Source: Thiotrichales bacterium
GTDB taxonomy: Bacteria; Pseudomonadota; Gammaproteobacteria; HK1
Assembly (NCBI GenBank): GCA_026709935.1
Contig: JAPOSC010000042.1
Location: forward strand, 1-37,444
Direction: 5' to 3'
Length of the DNA stretch: 37,444 bases
Shown piece after piece: positions 35,223-37,444 of this stretch (the stretch's first letter is position 1; the number at the start of each line of letters is the position of its first letter). The notes under the pieces were generated by a model. It had not been told where the DNA came from and ran no database searches. It saw nothing but the letters and a program-made list of their open reading frames with translations. Both the position numbers and the translations under genes were made by a program.

Positions 35223-36008
35223 ATGTTCAGCAAATCTACCCCCCCCCCCCCCCCGAAATTCCCTAGATGGCCGTTAACGCTCACCGCCGCGCTGGTGGCG
35301 ATGCTGGCAGGGCCAGTATGGGCGCAGGTCTCGGGGCCGATTTTCGTTGACCCGAATACTGGGCAGGAGACCTATGACGGCAATACGACTGACCCGGATT
35401 TCAGCCCCTACACCCCAGAGCAGCAGAATTATGACCGCAATAACCTAAATCCGACTGGAACGGGGATGGCGTTCGTTGGGAGCTTAGCTCGGTACCAGAT
35501 CCAAGCGAGCGCTTCCGGGCCGAGGGTAGTCAACGTTAACCTTCGTTGGACTCCACCGCCAAGCCACGCAGGCGAAGTCGATTCCGTTGATTACAAAATC
35601 ATGGGCGGACGAAGACCGGGAAGCCAGCCAGTGAAAATTGTTATGAGCTGCCCAGAAGGAGGCTTCGCTGACAATACCTATAGCGGGATTCAGGCTATGG
35701 GCAATCATGATCTGACGACCCCCATTGAGCTTGTAAAGTGCAAGAAACCACTTAAGTACTCGGTTAGAGCTAGAGGTGCAGACATAGACGATGGCGGAGC
35801 TAGAGGAAACTTGAGCCGCTCCTTCGCCATTCGTCTTACAGGGAAGGTAGTAACTCTCCCGGGCGGCGGGTACGCTGCTTCCTTCGGCCCGCATGACAGT
35901 GAATGGAACTGCGGCCCACCTACTTGGCCGAGCAGAGAGCACCAAGCTGCCGGCCTTCCTCCCTACGCTGAGTGGTGCGATCTAGATATCGGGTGGCGCG
36001 ATAACTAA
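35223..36008 (+). CDS. Secreted protein with poly(C) tract near its start (in frame, ON), unknown function
   Basis: A 261-residue protein. ATG 35223 has AAGGAG about eight bases upstream. The first codons give M-F-S-K-S-T, then five prolines encoded by a run of 16 C, K-F-P-R-W and a signal peptide (L-T-L-T-A-A-L-V-A-M-L-A-G-P-V-W-A). The mature part begins Q-V-S-G-P-I-F-V-D-P and has four or more Cys (M-S-C-P-E-G, V-K-C-K-K, W-N-C-G, W-C-D-L), suggesting disulfides outside the cytoplasm. No family is recognised. With 16 C the frame is open; a change not divisible by three would abolish it. A convergent gene with the same leader design lies at 36116-36828. Confidence 0.8.
   Translation: MFSKSTPPPPPKFPRWPLTLTAALVAMLAGPVWAQVSGPIFVDPNTGQETYDGNTTDPDFSPYTPEQQNYDRNNLNPTGTGMAFVGSLARYQIQASASGPRVVNVNLRWTPPPSHAGEVDSVDYKIMGGRRPGSQPVKIVMSCPEGGFADNTYSGIQAMGNHDLTTPIELVKCKKPLKYSVRARGADIDDGGARGNLSRSFAIRLTGKVVTLPGGGYAASFGPHDSEWNCGPPTWPSREHQAAGLPPYAEWCDLDIGWRDN
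35239..35254 (+). repeat. Homopolymeric tract of 16 C
   Basis: An uninterrupted run of 16 C inside codons 6-11 of the secreted-protein gene, before the signal peptide. Tracts of this length slip readily during replication and are the classic substrate of phase variation. Exact length in an assembly should be treated with caution. Confidence 0.9.
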
Positions 36009-36067
36009 TGCAAATAGGTTACTCCCTGCCTTTCCGTGCGACTGGCGGGAGGGCGCGGGGCGATCTA

Positions 36068-36100
36068 GGGTAGCCGGGGCTGTGGTAGCCCCGGCTACCC
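36068..36100. terminator. Perfect 14-bp bidirectional terminator-like hairpin
   Basis: GGGTAGCCGGGGCT (36068-36081) pairs exactly with AGCCCCGGCTACCC (36087-36100) around a 5-nt loop. It lies between the stops of the two convergent secreted-protein genes (36008 and 36116) and would separate their transcripts. Confidence 0.75.
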
Positions 36101-36115
36101 CTTCATGCAGTGCGG

Positions 36116-36828
36116 TTAGTTACTGGCCGCAATGCAGCGGTTGCCAGCCTGCTCCCAAGTCGTGTTCGCTGCGGCGTTGCAGGCGTTCCGAGCCTGAACA
36201 CACGCCGAGTAATTAGCTGGCATTCGGGTTCCGTCAACAGTTGGTGTGTATGGCAAGAAGCAGCCCGAGGTACCCGGAACTGGCAGAGGATTCGGATCGC
36301 GGGCCGTGCGGAAGCAGCAGCGGGCAAGCGGCTTGAGATTGCCGAAGCCGAGATAGGGGGAGTAGAACACCGCCACATAATGCGTGTTTGGTTTCAGGCC
36401 ACTGACTCTGGTCTTGTTTGAGCCAAAAGTGAGGCCAAACCCCTCGTCATTAAGATCACCGATCCGCGTCCCTCCCAAGACGACAGTTCCCGCCTTGCTA
36501 TCATTGCCCATCACGGCATAATGAATGTATTTGGGATCGTCTGGCAGTGGAGGCGTGTAGTCAAAACCCGCATCGCCCTTGAGAATGCTTCCAGCCATGC
36601 TCAATTCATTTTGGCCAAAATGCCTTGAGCCAACGATGAAACCCGGCGGGTTAATTTCGGTTGTCCACCGCGTGACTCGATTGTCCCCGGCCTCGGGGCG
36701 GCAGGCGGCAGTTCCAGACGCGCCCGCCGCCATCACTGGCGAGGCCATCATTGACGCTACCAGTGCGGCGGCGAGCGCGAAGCTAGTGCGTTTCAGCGCG
36801 CGGGGGGGGGGGATTTCTCGAATGCCAT
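36116..36828 (-). pseudogene. Secreted protein with poly(C) tract near its start (out of frame, OFF), unknown function
   Basis: ATG 36828 has AAGGAG upstream and begins M-A-F-E-K-S-P-P-P. With 11 C in the tract the frame then reads A-R and stops (36793-36795). One extra C, or two fewer, would join it to R-A-L-K-R-T-S and a signal peptide (F-A-L-A-A-A-L-V-A-S-M-M-A-S-P-V-M-A), giving about 237 residues. The body includes V-S-G-L-K-P-N-T-H-Y-V-A-V-F, reminiscent of a fibronectin-III strand pair, and a Cys-rich end (S-A-C-V-Q-A-R-N-A-C and N-R-C-I-A). A GTG at 36868 is in frame with the body but has only a weak ribosome-binding site. I read this as a phase-variable gene in the OFF state, not a decayed one. 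Confidence 0.7.
36802..36812 (-). repeat. Homopolymeric tract of 11 C (G on the plus strand)
   Basis: A run of 11 G on the plus strand, i.e. C in the sense strand of the gene at 36116-36828. It starts in codon 6, placed as in the convergent gene. Its length sets whether the ATG and the signal peptide share a frame; at 11 they do not. Confidence 0.9.
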
Positions 36829-37444
36829 TGTTGGCTCCTTGCTTGACTTGGACCCTGAGAAGAACCACTCCGTGAAGCGGGCCAAAACCTCGGGGAGTGC
36901 GTGTCCGGTTTGCGTCAAGGTGGCGAGTGACCCCTTGCGCAGGTGTCGGCGAAGAGCGCGACGCTCCGGATGAAGAAGTGGCGACGCGTGCTGTCGCTCA
37001 GGTCGGCCCCCGTGGACTGCGTCGTGGAGGCCCCGGGCGTGGGGGTGTCCTTCCGGGACCGCGGCGAGCCTGGCCCCATGACCGAAGACGGGGACGCGGT
37101 GATGTCGTTGGGGTTGGGAGTGCGCCAGCGCTAGGGACAACTGGCGGGCGCCCGGTGTGGTCGTCAGGCCCGCGGAGGGTCGGGGGGCGATCTGTGCCAC
37201 GGTCGGTCGGGGGGTTGTTCGCAGCGGCAGGGCGAGAAGCGGGGCGACGAGACCGCGGCGCGGCCGACGGGCGGCAGGGTGGGTGTCACGGACCACGGCG
37301 GAGGGAACGCCGCCGTCGGTGGAGAAAGCGGAGGCCCGGCGCACGGGCCGGGGCGGGCGGCTGGCTACGCAGCGCCCGTCGGGGGAAGCGTTGGGGTCAG
37401 GCGGAGAGGCTAGTGGACGAGAGCCGTCCCAAGCCGAAGACGCA
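36829..37444. other. GC-rich right end without a recognised gene
   Basis: GC content rises again. Several open frames on both strands overlap here, for example 36943-37134 plus and the minus-strand frame opening at 37344. None shows a recognisable motif or a convincing ribosome-binding site. The segment just upstream of the poly(C) gene (about 36829-36900) should hold its promoter; I found no clear -35/-10 pair. Confidence 0.4.

Noticed and set aside
36943..37134. 63-codon ORF near the right edge
   Set aside because: No motif and no ribosome-binding site; overlaps open frames on the other strand.

Overview
The window is a stretch of a high-GC bacterial chromosome. Gene content points to the Pseudomonadota: acetyl-CoA synthetase, a PhaR/PhaB polyhydroxyalkanoate (PHA) block, an RND efflux operon, an amino-acid ABC transporter and Rieske oxygenases of the betaine/carnitine type. 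I cannot place it to class. Genes are densely packed, often with 1-4 bp overlaps, and almost every coding stretch has long antisense shadow frames typical of high GC.

Layout. 1-146: truncated Uma2-family gene on the minus strand. 623-4926 (plus): SAM methyltransferase, acetyl-CoA synthetase, and a PhaC-like alpha/beta hydrolase whose nucleophile position is Phe. 5066-5509: amplified 118-bp palindromic repeat array. 5528-14038 (minus, read right to left): a TolC-type protein with an extra periplasmic substrate-binding-like domain, membrane-fusion lipoprotein, RND pump, phaR (overlapping the pump gene by 4 bp), phaB and a small DUF6489-like gene. 14303-16893: AAA ATPase and FAD amine-oxidase-like gene, followed by another copy of the repeat. 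17029-31173: a catabolic region with a MetX-like hydrolase/acyltransferase, a glutamine-synthetase-family ligase, an Lrp/AsnC regulator, three Rieske oxygenases, a 2-hydroxyacid dehydrogenase, a ChrA transporter and a polar amino-acid ABC importer. It looks built for uptake and N-demethylation or amide metabolism of N-methylated amines or amino acids, but no reductase partner is visible. 31250-34367: TPR protein, a second Uma2 gene, and decayed HicB-like and FitAB-like toxin-antitoxin remnants.

34430-36870 is a compositional island with visibly lower GC than its surroundings. It carries a small membrane protein and two convergent genes for secreted proteins of unknown function. Both genes have a strong ribosome-binding site, an ATG, a short 'F-x(0-1)-K-S-(T)-poly-Pro' leader encoded by a long poly(C) tract, then a signal peptide. 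The plus-strand gene (16 C) is in frame. The minus-strand gene (11 C) is out of frame, with a stop 12 codons after its ATG. This looks like a phase-variable secreted-protein pair with one ON and one OFF locus, and it is the most exciting signal in the window.

Other unusual points are a repeat family whose flanks stay complementary while their sequence changes, a Gly/Pro-rich 45-bp tandem repeat inside a Rieske oxygenase, and two short ORFs (21 and 32 codons) whose stop codons overlap the start of the next gene. One of these is a partial duplication of the start of the gene it precedes. PhaR and the small DUF6489-like protein also share a spaced motif.
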